Shown here one piece after another: positions 1-9,300 of a stretch of 25,890 bases of DNA (position 1 is its first letter; every line of letters starts with the position of its first letter). Where the stretch lies: the NCBI GenBank assembly GCA_964509695.1, contig CAZDXN010000010.1:1-25890 (forward strand), written 5' to 3'. The translations under genes were made by a program, and so were the position numbers. A model generated the notes under the pieces. The model had not been told where the DNA came from, searched no databases, and saw only the letters and a list, made by a program, of their open reading frames with translations. This DNA comes from 2-01-FULL-50-23 sp964509695 (GTDB lineage Bacteria > Patescibacteriota > Microgenomatia > UBA1400 > MFAQ01).

Positions 1-19
1 AATTACCTTAAACAGAAAG

Positions 20-35
20 GAGAACAACCGTTCTC
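20..35. repeat. Short perfect hairpin at window start
   Basis: GAGAAC, four-base loop AACC, then GTTCTC form a perfect 6-bp hairpin. It lies upstream of the toxin-antitoxin promoter. It could be the end of an upstream transcript, but there is no T-tract. No gene is visible in bases 1-59. Confidence 0.4.
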
Positions 36-59
36 TATCTAGGTGTCCAGGACAGCGAT

Positions 60-88
60 TTGACACCAGTGCACCATGGTGTAATAAT
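60..88 (+). promoter_or_regulatory. Toxin-antitoxin promoter with palindromic operator
   Basis: TTGACA at 60-65, a 17-bp spacer, then AATAAT at 83-88 is a near-consensus sigma-70 type promoter. The expected transcription start falls at or next to the ATG at 96, so the mRNA would be leaderless. The spacer holds a perfect 10-bp palindrome, CACCATGGTG at 72-81. Its position between -35 and -10 is typical of an autorepression operator bound by the antitoxin; that role is inferred. Confidence 0.65.
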
Positions 89-95
89 GACCTTT

Positions 96-389
96 ATGCA
101 AACAGTGAGAGCAACAATTACTTTTCCCTATGATCTGCACGAGGAGTTGCGGGCGGAGGCTTTCCGGCAGAGAAAATCATTGAGTAGGATTTTGGTTGAA
201 AAAGTCAGACCGATGAAGAAGAAAATGTTTACCACTGTTCGTGAAGATAGAGATGGAAATATGGAGAGGGGGCTAAGGGATTTTCAGGGGAGCCTGTCCT
301 TAACCCCGATTGGCAGAAAATTAGATTTGGATGAGATTATTGAGAGAGCGGAAAAGAAAGAAGCGAAAAGACTTGTCGATGAAAACTAG
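96..389 (+). CDS. Ribbon-helix-helix type antitoxin
   Basis: Predicted 97-residue DNA-binding antitoxin of a VapBC-like pair. The N-terminus (MQTVRATITFPYDLHEEL, then RQRKSLSRILVEKV) has the short beta strand followed by two helices typical of ribbon-helix-helix repressors. The C-terminal half is charged and would wrap the toxin. I chose ATG 96 because a TTGACA-17-AATAAT promoter ends 7 bases before it; TTG 60 would lie inside the -35 box, and ATG 87 overlaps the -10. The 3' end overlaps the PIN toxin gene by 11 bases, indicating translational coupling. Expected to repress its own promoter and neutralise the toxin. The exact antitoxin family cannot be named from sequence reading alone. Confidence 0.75.
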   Translation: MQTVRATITFPYDLHEELRAEAFRQRKSLSRILVEKVRPMKKKMFTTVREDRDGNMERGLRDFQGSLSLTPIGRKLDLDEIIERAEKKEAKRLVDEN

Positions 390-771
390 TTTTGTAGACA
401 CAAACGTTTTTTTGGAGGTATTTGCGCGAAAGGGTGAGAAGTCGGATCGGTGTTTGGATCTTCTAGAGGGAGGAAAGAAAATTTGGACATCTTCGTTCGT
501 CGTGGCTGAAATCGAGTGGGTGTTGAGGGCGGGTTACGGGCTAAAAAGAGAAGAAACCGTGTTTTATCTGAAGGGGTTATTCTCACTTTCCAACCTGAAG
601 GTGGAAAATAGAAAAACACTCCTGAACGCTCTGGGTTTGTATGAGAATAGCAAGGTTGACTGGGTTGATTGCGTCAACGCTCTTTTGATAAAGAAGAAAG
701 AATTAAAGGAGATTTATTCCTATGACAAACATTATGATAAATTTGATTGGGTGGTTAGACGGGAACCATGA
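379..771 (+). CDS. PIN-domain toxin (VapC-like ribonuclease)
   Basis: A 130-residue PIN-domain protein. The acidic residues expected for the Mg2+-dependent RNase site are present: Asp in FVDTNVFLEVF near the N-terminus, Glu in VAEIEWVL, Asp in VDWVDCVNALL, and Asp in YSYDKHYDKFDW near the C-terminus. Family members cleave RNA, often tRNA or rRNA, to arrest growth when the antitoxin is lost. Start ATG 379 gives MKTSFVDTNVF, the usual close spacing of the first Asp to the N-terminus; a longer frame from 331 would add a highly basic, non-family extension. It overlaps the antitoxin gene by 11 bases and has no Shine-Dalgarno, so translation probably depends on the upstream gene. Confidence 0.85.
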   Translation: MKTSFVDTNVFLEVFARKGEKSDRCLDLLEGGKKIWTSSFVVAEIEWVLRAGYGLKREETVFYLKGLFSLSNLKVENRKTLLNALGLYENSKVDWVDCVNALLIKKKELKEIYSYDKHYDKFDWVVRREP

Positions 772-815
772 AGTAAAATTGACAAAAAACCGTTTGTAGA
801 GGAGCAGTAAAAGCT

Positions 816-1433
816 TTAAGAGAAGATGGGGATAACGCTGGAATTGATTTCAGAGACTATCGGAGTGAGTTTGTCGCGAAGGAATTGGAGACGGTAGTTG
901 ATTTCAACCTCATTTGGGATTTGGCTATGGGGAATGTTTTGACCCGGAATGGCCTTGACTTGGCTCATGGTGTTTTGGCCTTCTGCGAGGGTTAGTTTTT
1001 GGGGGTTGCCAAGATAAGTAAATGGAATCTCAACTTGGGTGGTAAGAATTTTTTGACTGGGTAGAAGAATGAAGGCGTAAGTGTAGACATAACAAATCTG
1101 ATCCCCCGGTTTTAGAAGTTTACCGGAAAGAATTTGGGAGGCGATTTTCTTTGATTCTTCGGTTTCGATGTTTAGGGAGGGCAGTCTTGTACCAGTATCG
1201 TTGGCCACGAGACAGAGATATTGAGAGAGATTTTCTTGGCCTAGCCTTTCAAGACAATTCAAAGCCTTTTGTTTGGCACGATCCAACATAGTCCCAGTTT
1301 CTTCTTTATCGTTAACTAGATTTAGATCGGCAAGGTTTAGGAATTGGTTGGTCATGACCTTGAGGGCGGTGAGGAGATTAACGACCTGGTCGAACTTGCC
1401 CAGATTGTTGGTGGCGATAATGATTGGCTTCAT
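816..1433 (-). CDS. Divergent Ham1/RdgB-like nucleotide pyrophosphatase
   Basis: 205 residues resembling the Ham1/RdgB (ITPase) family, which hydrolyses dITP, XTP and similar non-canonical purine nucleotides to keep them out of DNA and RNA. Supporting features are the N-terminal ATNNLGKFDQVVNLL (compare the family's nucleotide-binding T-N-x-x-K segment), TGTMLDRAKQKALNCLE (compare T-F-x-E-N-A-x-x-K-A), and VANDTGTRLPSLN where the family usually has A-D-D-S-G-L. Two family hallmarks are not recognisable: the F-G-Y-D-P-x-F stretch and a clear C-terminal S-H-R. It may be a divergent or repurposed member. A TATACT -10 on this strand at 1448-1453 would give a leader of about eight bases. It is transcribed divergently from the 1000-residue gene. 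Confidence 0.6.
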   Translation of the reverse strand: MKPIIIATNNLGKFDQVVNLLTALKVMTNQFLNLADLNLVNDKEETGTMLDRAKQKALNCLERLGQENLSQYLCLVANDTGTRLPSLNIETEESKKIASQILSGKLLKPGDQICYVYTYAFILLPSQKILTTQVEIPFTYLGNPQKLTLAEGQNTMSQVKAIPGQNIPHSQIPNEVEINYRLQFLRDKLTPIVSEINSSVIPIFS

Positions 1434-1447
1434 AATTCTTCTCTTCG

Positions 1448-1453
1448 AGTATA
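1448..1453 (-). promoter_or_regulatory. -10 box TATACT for the Ham1-like gene
   Basis: TATACT on the minus strand lies 14 bases before ATG 1433, implying a very short leader. No convincing -35 is seen. Confidence 0.4.
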
Positions 1454-1481
1454 GCGAAAAAGCACTTTAGTTGGCTAGGTT

Positions 1482-1490
1482 TGCTATAAT
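1482..1490 (+). promoter_or_regulatory. Extended -10 promoter TGC-TATAAT
   Basis: TGCTATAAT is a perfect extended -10 element. The predicted start is near 1497, giving a leader of about 26 bases before ATG 1523. Unlike many promoters in this window it is not positioned for a leaderless main ORF, but a six-codon ORF (1501-1521) starts just after the predicted transcript end. Confidence 0.6.
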
Positions 1491-1500
1491 TTGGCTTGTT

Positions 1501-1521
1501 ATGAAGTTTATTTCTGCCTAG
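1501..1521 (+). other. Possible leader mini-ORF MKFISA-stop
   Basis: ATG 1501 opens a six-codon ORF ending with TAG at 1519-1521, one base before the ATG of the large gene at 1523. No Shine-Dalgarno is visible for the large gene, so ribosomes finishing this mini-ORF could reinitiate at 1523. This is an inference from spacing; short ORFs occur by chance. Confidence 0.3.
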
Positions 1522-1522
1522 A

Positions 1523-4500
1523 ATGGATGATCGTATGACGCCGGAGAGAACGGGGAGAGAGATTGTTCCTGTGGATAATAGAATGGTTGTGCCTACTCCA
1601 GATCTGATTAAGCACCCCGAAGACAGAGACGGTGAAGCGAGAGCAAGGGCGGCGTATACAAGAGCGTTGGGAGGAGGTGGGGAAGAGAGGGACAGAGACT
1701 TTCGAGGTGAAACTTATGAATACGATCGGGACAAATTGGATGGATTTATTCGAGGGAACGAACTGGTGGTTGGTGGCGTTTTTGCATCTGAAGAGGGCGG
1801 AGATGTTTTTTTTAGAAAACTGGACGCGATTCGAGCTGATACTGGCAGTTTATTGAAAGCCTTCTTTATTAACGCTGGTCAAAACCCCGAGGTTGTCAAC
1901 GTTCATATTGATGAATATGTTAACACCATTGATGAGGCGAGAAGGTTAGAGCGTTTGGAGAGGATTTGGAACAATGGACAACAGATATATATGAGGACAG
2001 TAGCTCCTAGCGAAGACGGAGTTGTGGAAAGAGCAAGGCGTGAGGTTGAGCCTTGGTTGTTTTTTGAAGACGAAGAAAGCAGGGGGGATATTGCGAGAAT
2101 TGTTCGGGAGGCGAGAAGAGAAATCAGGGAAGGGGTCGTTGAGTTGGCCAGGGACAGGCAGTGGCGGGGTGGAGGACCTGATGGAAAATTGGGTCAAAGA
2201 ATTCAGAAGGGGGTGTTTCGTTTTTATGAAAGGAAATTGAATAATTTGGGTGGGATGGTGACGCCTGATAATCCTGCCGTCCCTCCAGATATCCCTCCTG
2301 CAGGTCCATTCGCTGGTGACATGCGTGAATGGATGAAAAGAGCTGGAGCAAGGGTTGAATCCGGTTCTGACCGCGACCCGCTTTTGATAGAAATAGATAG
2401 GACGGTATGGGGAGGACTATTTACTTATAGGGCGGGTATGGGCTATGGTATGCCTTTCGAGAACAGACGAGAGCAGAGGGTCCTTGATCCAGCGGAGGCT
2501 TTTTCGGCAAAAAGGGTGTCTCAGTTGTTGGCTGATGCGTGGGCTGAAAAGATTCGGGTATACAACGGCGAAGTTACAGATTCCTCGATGGCAGATATTT
2601 CAGCATTGACAAATGCTGGGGGTGCGATTGACAGAAGGATTGTAGAGTTAAAAAAACTTATAGCCGGGGCCATGGAGGGGACGGTGGGCGATTTACACTT
2701 TCCGAGTTTGGTGCCGAATCAAGACGAAAGTTACTTGTCACCGAGACTAAAGGTAATTTCTGAAAAAGTCAAGCTTCAAGGGTATCGCGCGTTGACCCCA
2801 GCGGAACAGCTCGAAATACCTGAAGTGAGAGCCTTCCATGATTTGGAAGAGATACAAGTTTGGCATGAAGCCCAGACGCAATTGATTAATACCCTTAGGG
2901 TGTTTCGAATTTCTTCAGTGGGAAAGGAGATTGACGCGATGGCTGGATTGGCGAAGGATAGAACTAGGAACATCTGGCCAACAAGCAAGATCATTGATTT
3001 ATTTTCATTGGGCGGGCTTCCTGGGTGTGAGACGACCCCTATTTCAACATTTGAAGAAACCGCCAAGAGACTTTATAAGGAGATAGCCGATGTGGCCGTG
3101 TCTCCAGTTGAAGTTAGCGCTACTGGAGAGTTATTACCCACAGTGGGGACTACGGCTGTAGCCCGAGCAAAAGAATTGTTGATTAGACGATTGTTGACGG
3201 TGCGTGATTATGTGGCTGAAGGTAGTCCTGAAGTATCCAAAGATGACAGATATGTAATGAATAGATTTGCTGTTTCTTTGAATCCATCGCGTTTGGCCAG
3301 ACTTGAGGTTTTTGTGTCGACGATGGCCTTTGAAGGGGAAAGGGGATTGCGAGAATCTATTTTATTTAGAGACGATACTTTATCAGTCCCTGCTATTACT
3401 GGGTCGGCTGAATTTATTGCCTTGGAGAGAAGTTTAAAAATGCAAATGGACATAGCTGAACAAGATGTAATTAATGGTACATCCAGCATGACTCGTGGTG
3501 TGATCGAAACTGATGAACAAAGAGCGGTAAAGCTGGGATGTGCAAATGCGGTGGGTATCATTCATGCACTTGGCGAAGCCGACGTCCATGCGGAGCTAAT
3601 GGCGTGGAGGCCACGCAAGGATGATGATAGCCCCACCCTTTCCTCTTATGTAGTAGGTGGTAATACCTATGTTGGAGTAAGAAGAGTTGGATCGTATCCG
3701 GCCTGTACGGCGGCGGTAGGATTGGTTCACTACACCGATAAACTGAAGTCCGATTTGGCGATCTATGGTATTAAACCTGGAGCAAAAACAATGGAAGACG
3801 CCCTATCAATTGGGGGGATATTGCCGGATCAACTATATGCTCCATTCTTATATCAAACTTCGACGGAGGCCATTGACGCGGCCGGAAATGTGCTTGAGGG
3901 GAATATGGTGAGATTGGCTGAGTTGTGGGAGTCGGGATTAACTCTAAAACAGTTGGCTGAAAGAATGAAGGGACGGGTTCCTGAAACCGCCTATCAAACG
4001 AGCCTTGGTCAATTGGAGAAAGCGGCAAAAATTAGAGCGTTACTTGGTTCGACAAAGGCCGAAGACTATGAATTGTTAAAAACTGACTTCAAGTTGTTGG
4101 GCGAGATGTATTCGGCGGTTTATGTGGGGTTGCCGATGCCGGTTGGTGAGGAGAGAAATAGGGTGGCTGATAGGATTTACACTATGGTATTAGCCAATCT
4201 AACAGTTGCGTGTACTGGGATGGAAGGCACACAGCTATCAATTGAGAAACTCAAGGCGTTGAATGCTATGAAATATGGAGGTTCGGCGGTCGACGAGTTG
4301 AGGAGCTATATCAAATTAGTAATAGATGCCTCGGTGACAAAGAAAAAAGGAGCTCCTTCTAACCCAGAAGGGTTGAAGCTGTATAAAATAATGGTTGAAC
4401 CATATTTTAGGAAAATTAGAGGTGCGGGGATGGTTGATTTCACCATGAATGCTCCGGCGCTACTTATTGATCCGCCGCCCTACAGAAATGGTCTTCGATA

Positions 4501-4525
4501 TGCGGCCATTTGGAAAAATCTTTAG
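1523..4525 (+). CDS. Large soluble protein of unknown function (1000 aa)
   Basis: I do not recognise a family. The first 120 or so residues are rich in Arg, Glu and Asp and probably disordered. The rest looks like mixed helices with long amphipathic charged stretches (for example REARREIREGVVELARDR). There is no signal peptide and no membrane segment, so it is predicted cytoplasmic. The last residues lie at the convergent boundary with the TrbL/VirB6-like gene, sharing four bases tail to tail. It has an extended -10 promoter at 1482-1490. Proximity to the secretion-like cluster is suggestive only, because it is on the opposite strand. ATG 1535 is an alternative start. The long uninterrupted frame makes it a real gene. 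Confidence 0.85.
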   Translation: MDDRMTPERTGREIVPVDNRMVVPTPDLIKHPEDRDGEARARAAYTRALGGGGEERDRDFRGETYEYDRDKLDGFIRGNELVVGGVFASEEGGDVFFRKLDAIRADTGSLLKAFFINAGQNPEVVNVHIDEYVNTIDEARRLERLERIWNNGQQIYMRTVAPSEDGVVERARREVEPWLFFEDEESRGDIARIVREARREIREGVVELARDRQWRGGGPDGKLGQRIQKGVFRFYERKLNNLGGMVTPDNPAVPPDIPPAGPFAGDMREWMKRAGARVESGSDRDPLLIEIDRTVWGGLFTYRAGMGYGMPFENRREQRVLDPAEAFSAKRVSQLLADAWAEKIRVYNGEVTDSSMADISALTNAGGAIDRRIVELKKLIAGAMEGTVGDLHFPSLVPNQDESYLSPRLKVISEKVKLQGYRALTPAEQLEIPEVRAFHDLEEIQVWHEAQTQLINTLRVFRISSVGKEIDAMAGLAKDRTRNIWPTSKIIDLFSLGGLPGCETTPISTFEETAKRLYKEIADVAVSPVEVSATGELLPTVGTTAVARAKELLIRRLLTVRDYVAEGSPEVSKDDRYVMNRFAVSLNPSRLARLEVFVSTMAFEGERGLRESILFRDDTLSVPAITGSAEFIALERSLKMQMDIAEQDVINGTSSMTRGVIETDEQRAVKLGCANAVGIIHALGEADVHAELMAWRPRKDDDSPTLSSYVVGGNTYVGVRRVGSYPACTAAVGLVHYTDKLKSDLAIYGIKPGAKTMEDALSIGGILPDQLYAPFLYQTSTEAIDAAGNVLEGNMVRLAELWESGLTLKQLAERMKGRVPETAYQTSLGQLEKAAKIRALLGSTKAEDYELLKTDFKLLGEMYSAVYVGLPMPVGEERNRVADRIYTMVLANLTVACTGMEGTQLSIEKLKALNAMKYGGSAVDELRSYIKLVIDASVTKKKGAPSNPEGLKLYKIMVEPYFRKIRGAGMVDFTMNAPALLIDPPPYRNGLRYAAIWKNL

Positions 4526-6261
4526 GGTTTTCGTTTCCAGCCCGCTCCTTGAAGAATCCTAGATTCCAGCGAATCTGGACCACCAGTAGAAGTTTCGACT
4601 GCCTCAGCAACATATCCTTTTCCGGCGGTGAGACCCGCGCCTCCGGCTTTTCCGAGGGCGCCGCCGATGGGTTTCCAACCGAACTGGAGGGCTTCGCCCA
4701 TAGCAGTGCCGTACTTGAAGGCGGGGACCTTCAGGGCTTCTTGGATCATTTCCAGAAGTTTCGGGGTCATCATAAAAATGCCCAGACCGACGAAGGCCAT
4801 CATGGCGTCGGGTCTAATTCCAGCCTTGTCAGTACCAATAAGGGTGCCGACGACACCGAGGGGGGGTGGAAGAAGAAGAGGATTGGTCTGGGAGTCAAAG
4901 TGGCCGAGATTGAAGAGACTCATCTCACCCGTAAATTTCAGACCGAGGAAGCTGGCAAGGCCAACAAATCCTCCAAGCGCATGGGTAGGGTCAAAGACAA
5001 GAGGACCCAGGAAGACAAAGGAGAGGAGGAAGCAGATGATGGTAGCGGGGAAGACGGCCATGTTGGCAACGATGGTACGCAACCAATTGCCGAAGGAGTT
5101 GCTACCCGGGAAGACATCGCCGAGGAGAATGAGGGGGGAGAAGACTACCTGAATGATGGTAATGGTGAAGGCCTTGATAAGAGCAAAAGCGATTTTGAAG
5201 AAAGTGTAGAAGATGGCGATGATGACGACTAGACCGACGATGATGTTGATGAGTGGATTGTTGGTGAAGGCAAGAAGGGCGCCGTCGACCCAACTAATGC
5301 CAAAAGATGGAGTGAGAACGCTCATAATCCGGGGAATGACGCCACCGACAGAGACCGCCATGAGCATATATACTAGGGGACCCAATAGTCCGCCGTGCTG
5401 GGCGATGAAGACACTGGCGGTGGATTTGAGAACGGCATCTGAAGAGGTGTTAAAAAGACCGAGGATAAAATTGGTGAAGGGATTATTGCTATCGATAGTG
5501 AGGATGTTGAAACCGAAAAGACTGAAACTTTCGGAGATTGTTGGGGAAATATTTGAGAAGACGGCGTTGACGATTATTTCTTGGACGAGATAGGAGAGGT
5601 CAATGACAAAGCCGGCGATGGCATAGGAAAAGGTAATTACAAGCAGGGTGGTGACGAGCTTCGGGATGGTGGACTGGATGTTGGCGACGGTTTGGGGATT
5701 GATCTTCATCCGAAACATGATCATAAAGCCGTAAACAACGAAAGCGAGAACAAAGGCGAGGTAAGCGATATTGCGGAAGGCGCGCCAGATCTCCATGACG
5801 GGACCCAAGGATTGGAAACCAAAGCCGGTTTGGGCGTAGGCAGGTTGGACGAGGTGAACATTTTTGATGTTATTTCCGACGTAGGCGAGATAGTTGCTGG
5901 TGGAAATGGGACGGAAGGAGGCGGCGGAGGCGAGAACGTTGCCGAAGGAGGCGAAAAATCGTTCTGGATGAGCCTCACCAACGGTACCAGTGTCGTTATC
6001 GACACCGTTAAAAATTCCGAAGATTTTTGTGTCAATGTCGAGCTTGATCATATCGGCGAATCCGATCCGTTGGTTAAAATCACCCCCGCACTTGCCGGAA
6101 TACCAAGCCTCTAGGCTTATTTGGTTTCCCTTTCTCATATTGCAGTATTCCTGGACATCCGTGGCGTCATAAAAAAGAAATGCATGGATTGTCGTAGGTT
6201 TGAGGATGGAGAGGGTGAGAAGAAGGAGAAGGCAGGCAATAATTTTGGTCAGACGAGGCAT
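4522..6261 (-). CDS. TrbL/VirB6-like polytopic membrane protein
   Basis: 579 residues. A signal peptide (about 1-27, ending IHA before FLFYD) is followed by an extracytoplasmic region with a few Cys (30-145). Hydrophobic segments then lie at about 164-184, 202-232, 286-308, 338-382 (probably two helices), 399-422 and 485-500. The loop after the first helix (MKINPQTVANIQSTIPKL) and the next helix (VITFSYAIAGFVIDL) match the layout of TrbL/VirB6-like proteins common in candidate-phyla genomes. VirB6/TrbL proteins form the inner-membrane channel core of type IV secretion systems. The tail is Gly-rich and presumably cytoplasmic. It is the last gene of the minus-strand cluster. TATAAT ends 6 bases before the ATG, so it probably also has its own leaderless transcript. 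Confidence 0.75.
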   Translation of the reverse strand: MPRLTKIIACLLLLLTLSILKPTTIHAFLFYDATDVQEYCNMRKGNQISLEAWYSGKCGGDFNQRIGFADMIKLDIDTKIFGIFNGVDNDTGTVGEAHPERFFASFGNVLASAASFRPISTSNYLAYVGNNIKNVHLVQPAYAQTGFGFQSLGPVMEIWRAFRNIAYLAFVLAFVVYGFMIMFRMKINPQTVANIQSTIPKLVTTLLVITFSYAIAGFVIDLSYLVQEIIVNAVFSNISPTISESFSLFGFNILTIDSNNPFTNFILGLFNTSSDAVLKSTASVFIAQHGGLLGPLVYMLMAVSVGGVIPRIMSVLTPSFGISWVDGALLAFTNNPLINIIVGLVVIIAIFYTFFKIAFALIKAFTITIIQVVFSPLILLGDVFPGSNSFGNWLRTIVANMAVFPATIICFLLSFVFLGPLVFDPTHALGGFVGLASFLGLKFTGEMSLFNLGHFDSQTNPLLLPPPLGVVGTLIGTDKAGIRPDAMMAFVGLGIFMMTPKLLEMIQEALKVPAFKYGTAMGEALQFGWKPIGGALGKAGGAGLTAGKGYVAEAVETSTGGPDSLESRILQGAGWKRKP

Positions 6262-6267
6262 GGTTTG

Positions 6268-6273
6268 ATTATA
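6268..6273 (-). promoter_or_regulatory. Leaderless-type -10 TATAAT for the TrbL/VirB6-like gene
   Basis: TATAAT, preceded by TGA (extended -10), is separated from ATG 6261 by exactly six bases. Transcription would begin on or next to the A of the start codon. Confidence 0.6.
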
Positions 6274-6286
6274 TCAACAAAAAACT

Positions 6287-6301
6287 TCCGCCAAAGGCGG
6301 A
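6287..6301. repeat. Dispersed hairpin TCCGCC-GGCGGA, copy 1
   Basis: TCCGCC, loop AAA, GGCGGA, then CAGG. The same hairpin and trailing CAGG recur at 22578-22592. Here it lies 11 bases beyond the stop codon of the 1198-residue gene, between that gene and the next promoter. Confidence 0.65.
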
Positions 6302-6312
6302 CAGGCAAGAAC

Positions 6313-9300
6313 TCAAAATGGAGCATTGAAGTCGAGAGTTTGGCCGCCGGTGACTTGGGAATAATATTGTTGAATCCGGGTGGGGAACTGGGGTTCGATG
6401 GTGAAGTCGCCGGTGCGGCAGGATTGATAGCCGCCTTCGAAAATGAGGAGGAACTCACGCATGCTCAGTTGGTCATCACTGCCGCGACATTCTTTGAACT
6501 GGTCACCGCTGGCATAGTTTCTTTGGAGACTGAGAAAACAGCCAATTTGAGCAGTGAAATTCATGCGGGGAGTGTTGACGGCGCAGCCAAAGTCGGCGAC
6601 GTTGGGATAGCTTTTGTACCAGCTGGCGGCGGATTCTTCGAGCCAGATGGCCATAGTAAAGGCCGGATCATAACTTGCCGAGTTGCTCCGGCTAACGACG
6701 TCGTTGTAGCAGTTTTCTAAGTTGTCGTAGTCAGCACCGCTGGCGAAAGACTGAGAAGTAAGGGAACCGATCGGAAGAAGGGCGCCGGGGCTACCAGCTG
6801 GGGCGCTCTTGTCACAATTGGCCTCGGCGGGGATGGGCGGGGTGGCGGTGGGAGTGGGTGGAGGCGGAGTGATAGATAGAAGGTTGGCGTCGGCAGAACA
6901 GTCGGCAGCGGTACCTTTTTGGAGACCGGCGGGGCGGAGCCAGAAGTTTCTAAAAAGACAAAGATCGATGTGAGCCTGACCTCCCTTCCTGGCAATATTG
7001 CCGCTGGTGCTTTCGGTACCGCCAGCCTTGCCGGTATCGCTGGTGGCCGGGTCGGTGTAGATATAAATAGTGGAGTCGTAGGAAGCGCCAGTGGCTAGAA
7101 GAGGAGTGTTGACGTAGGGCTCTGTGGGTTTGGCGAAGCCGGGGAGCATCATGGAAGTGATGGAGTAATTGGTGTCGCCTTTGGGTTCGGAGATAAGGGT
7201 ACTGATATCGGTCATTTTGGGATTATTTAGAACAGCAATCGATCTACCAATATTGCTGACGAGGTAGCTGCCGGGGTCGCGGCGGACATCACCAACAATT
7301 TTGGTTTCGTAATAGGTTCCATGACCAACTGTCAGGCCGGCGATATTGATGGGACATTTATCGGAGTTGGCCGTTTCGGTGGTTTTGACGGGAACACGGA
7401 GGAATTGGTAGAGGCTTTTGGGGAAGGGTTCGGATTTTATCTCCCATTCGGGTTTGGCGGGGACGACTGGGAAATCCCGAGGATAGGTGGTCGGAGCGGG
7501 GAGGGTGACGCCTTTTTCGTGGAGGAAGCAGCCGAGAACATTCTTTTTCGGGTCGTCCTCTTTGGTGTCGGACGGCCAGATTTGTCTGGCTTTTTCGGCG
7601 ACTCTTTCGATGACGCCTTTGTTATTTTTTTCCTGTTGGGGGGTAATGTAGTTTCCGGAAGTGGATTGACCGTCCCGGGCGGCGTTGACCCAGTCTGGGC
7701 TAAGAGCGGAAAGGATGCCGAAACTTCCGTCATCAAGAACTTCTTTGATGGTTCCGATATAGGGGAGGCCTTCGGTGAGAATGCCGACGTTGGTTCTTCG
7801 CTCGACCGGCTCGATGTAATTTAGGGCTAGATAACCGCGCAAATTGTCTTGGTTAAAAGGAATGAGGGCGTCGTATTTGATTTTGGTATCTGGGTCGAGA
7901 GCGATATAGACAGCCGCGGCATCTTTGCAGACGGGGTAAGAAGAGAGACAACCGGGGAGGCCACTCATCAAACTAGAGAGCTTGGTGGTTTTGGGTGGAG
8001 GAGTGGGGACGTCGCCCGGGACAGTGCCGACCCATTGTTCGGTTTCCGGTTCGTTGGGTCCGGCGATAGCATAAAAAGCACCGGTGGTTTGGGAGGCAAC
8101 GTCGCGCAAAAAGCCAGCGTAGACCGCGGGATCGGCAAAATCACAGGTATTACCGACACAAATTCTGATGACTGGGGTGAGGCCGCGAGAGAGGGCGCGA
8201 TTGATGGCATTGACGACGGAACCCACATCACCCTTTGAAAAAGCGATCTCAAGGGTCCAGCCGGGACTGCCCATATAGTTTCCGGCGGCATCCTCGAAAG
8301 TTCCACCATCGAAGGGTTTGGCGGAGTTGACACCGGCCTTGCCCGGGTTACTACTGACGATGGTGGAGTATTCGGTTTGAGAAAGTTGGTGACCGGTAAA
8401 TTGAGTGTTTCCCCCCATGGAGTTGAAATAGAGAGCGCCCAGAACGCTGGTGTCGGCGCTGGTTTTGGCAAACTCAGCCGTCATCCGAGTGATGACGTCG
8501 GGGCGGGCGTCAAGTTCTTTTCCAAAAGTGTCGAAGTCACCGAATTCGGTAAAGACAAAACCCTTACACTTGCCGGCCAGACCGGTCTGGGCCAAGAAAG
8601 ATTGATACCAAGAATAGGCACCTTGGCCGTCAACGGTGTAGGTATTGCCGGCACAACCGGCTAGAGCGCCAAAATTTGCTCCCCCGGAAATCATTTCGGC
8701 AACGAGAGGAGGGGTGAAGCGGCTGGTGATATTGAAGGCGGGAGAGAGAAGTTTGATTTTGGGTTCTCCGGCAACACCAGTAATGACGGCATTCATGTAC
8801 TTGGCAATAGCGGCGCCATCAGCATCGCCTTCTTGGGCGGCGTTACCACCGGAATAGACGATGTCTTGGTCGCGCATGGGTGGGGACTGCTGTTTGTAAC
8901 GGAGGAAAAGTTTGGCTTTGGCGTTCATTTGCTGGAGTTGGTTTAGGAGACGCCAAAATGTGCCAAAAGCTTCGCGGGGAGCGCCAGTTTTCAGGGTAGA
9001 GTTTAGAAAAGCATTGAAGGGATAGACTTTGGCAAGAGCGTCAAGGGAACTCGTTCTTTGGGCGGTAACGTCGGGGCCGTAGCCGCCAAGATTGGCGCTA
9101 CTGAAATTGATTAGAGCTTGGATGTCGATATAGTCTTGGTTAGTAGAAGAATCGCGTTGGGTAATCTTGCCGTAAGGGGCGCCCTCGCCGCCAGCGTTTT
9201 CACTACAAGTGGCGCGGACGACGTCGACAACGGGAGTGTCGGCGCAAGTGAGCTCGTATTGATCGACGTTGGAATGAACGTAGCGGACTAGGTCGTCATT

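Noticed and set aside
386..619. Minus-strand frame opposite the PIN toxin
   Set aside because: Shadow of a well-supported PIN gene; no motif or promoter.
4510..6114. Long plus-strand open frames (up to 240 codons) opposite the TrbL/VirB6-like gene
   Set aside because: Acidic, Gly-rich, low-complexity translations that mirror the codon bias of the membrane protein on the other strand; no promoter, no family motif.
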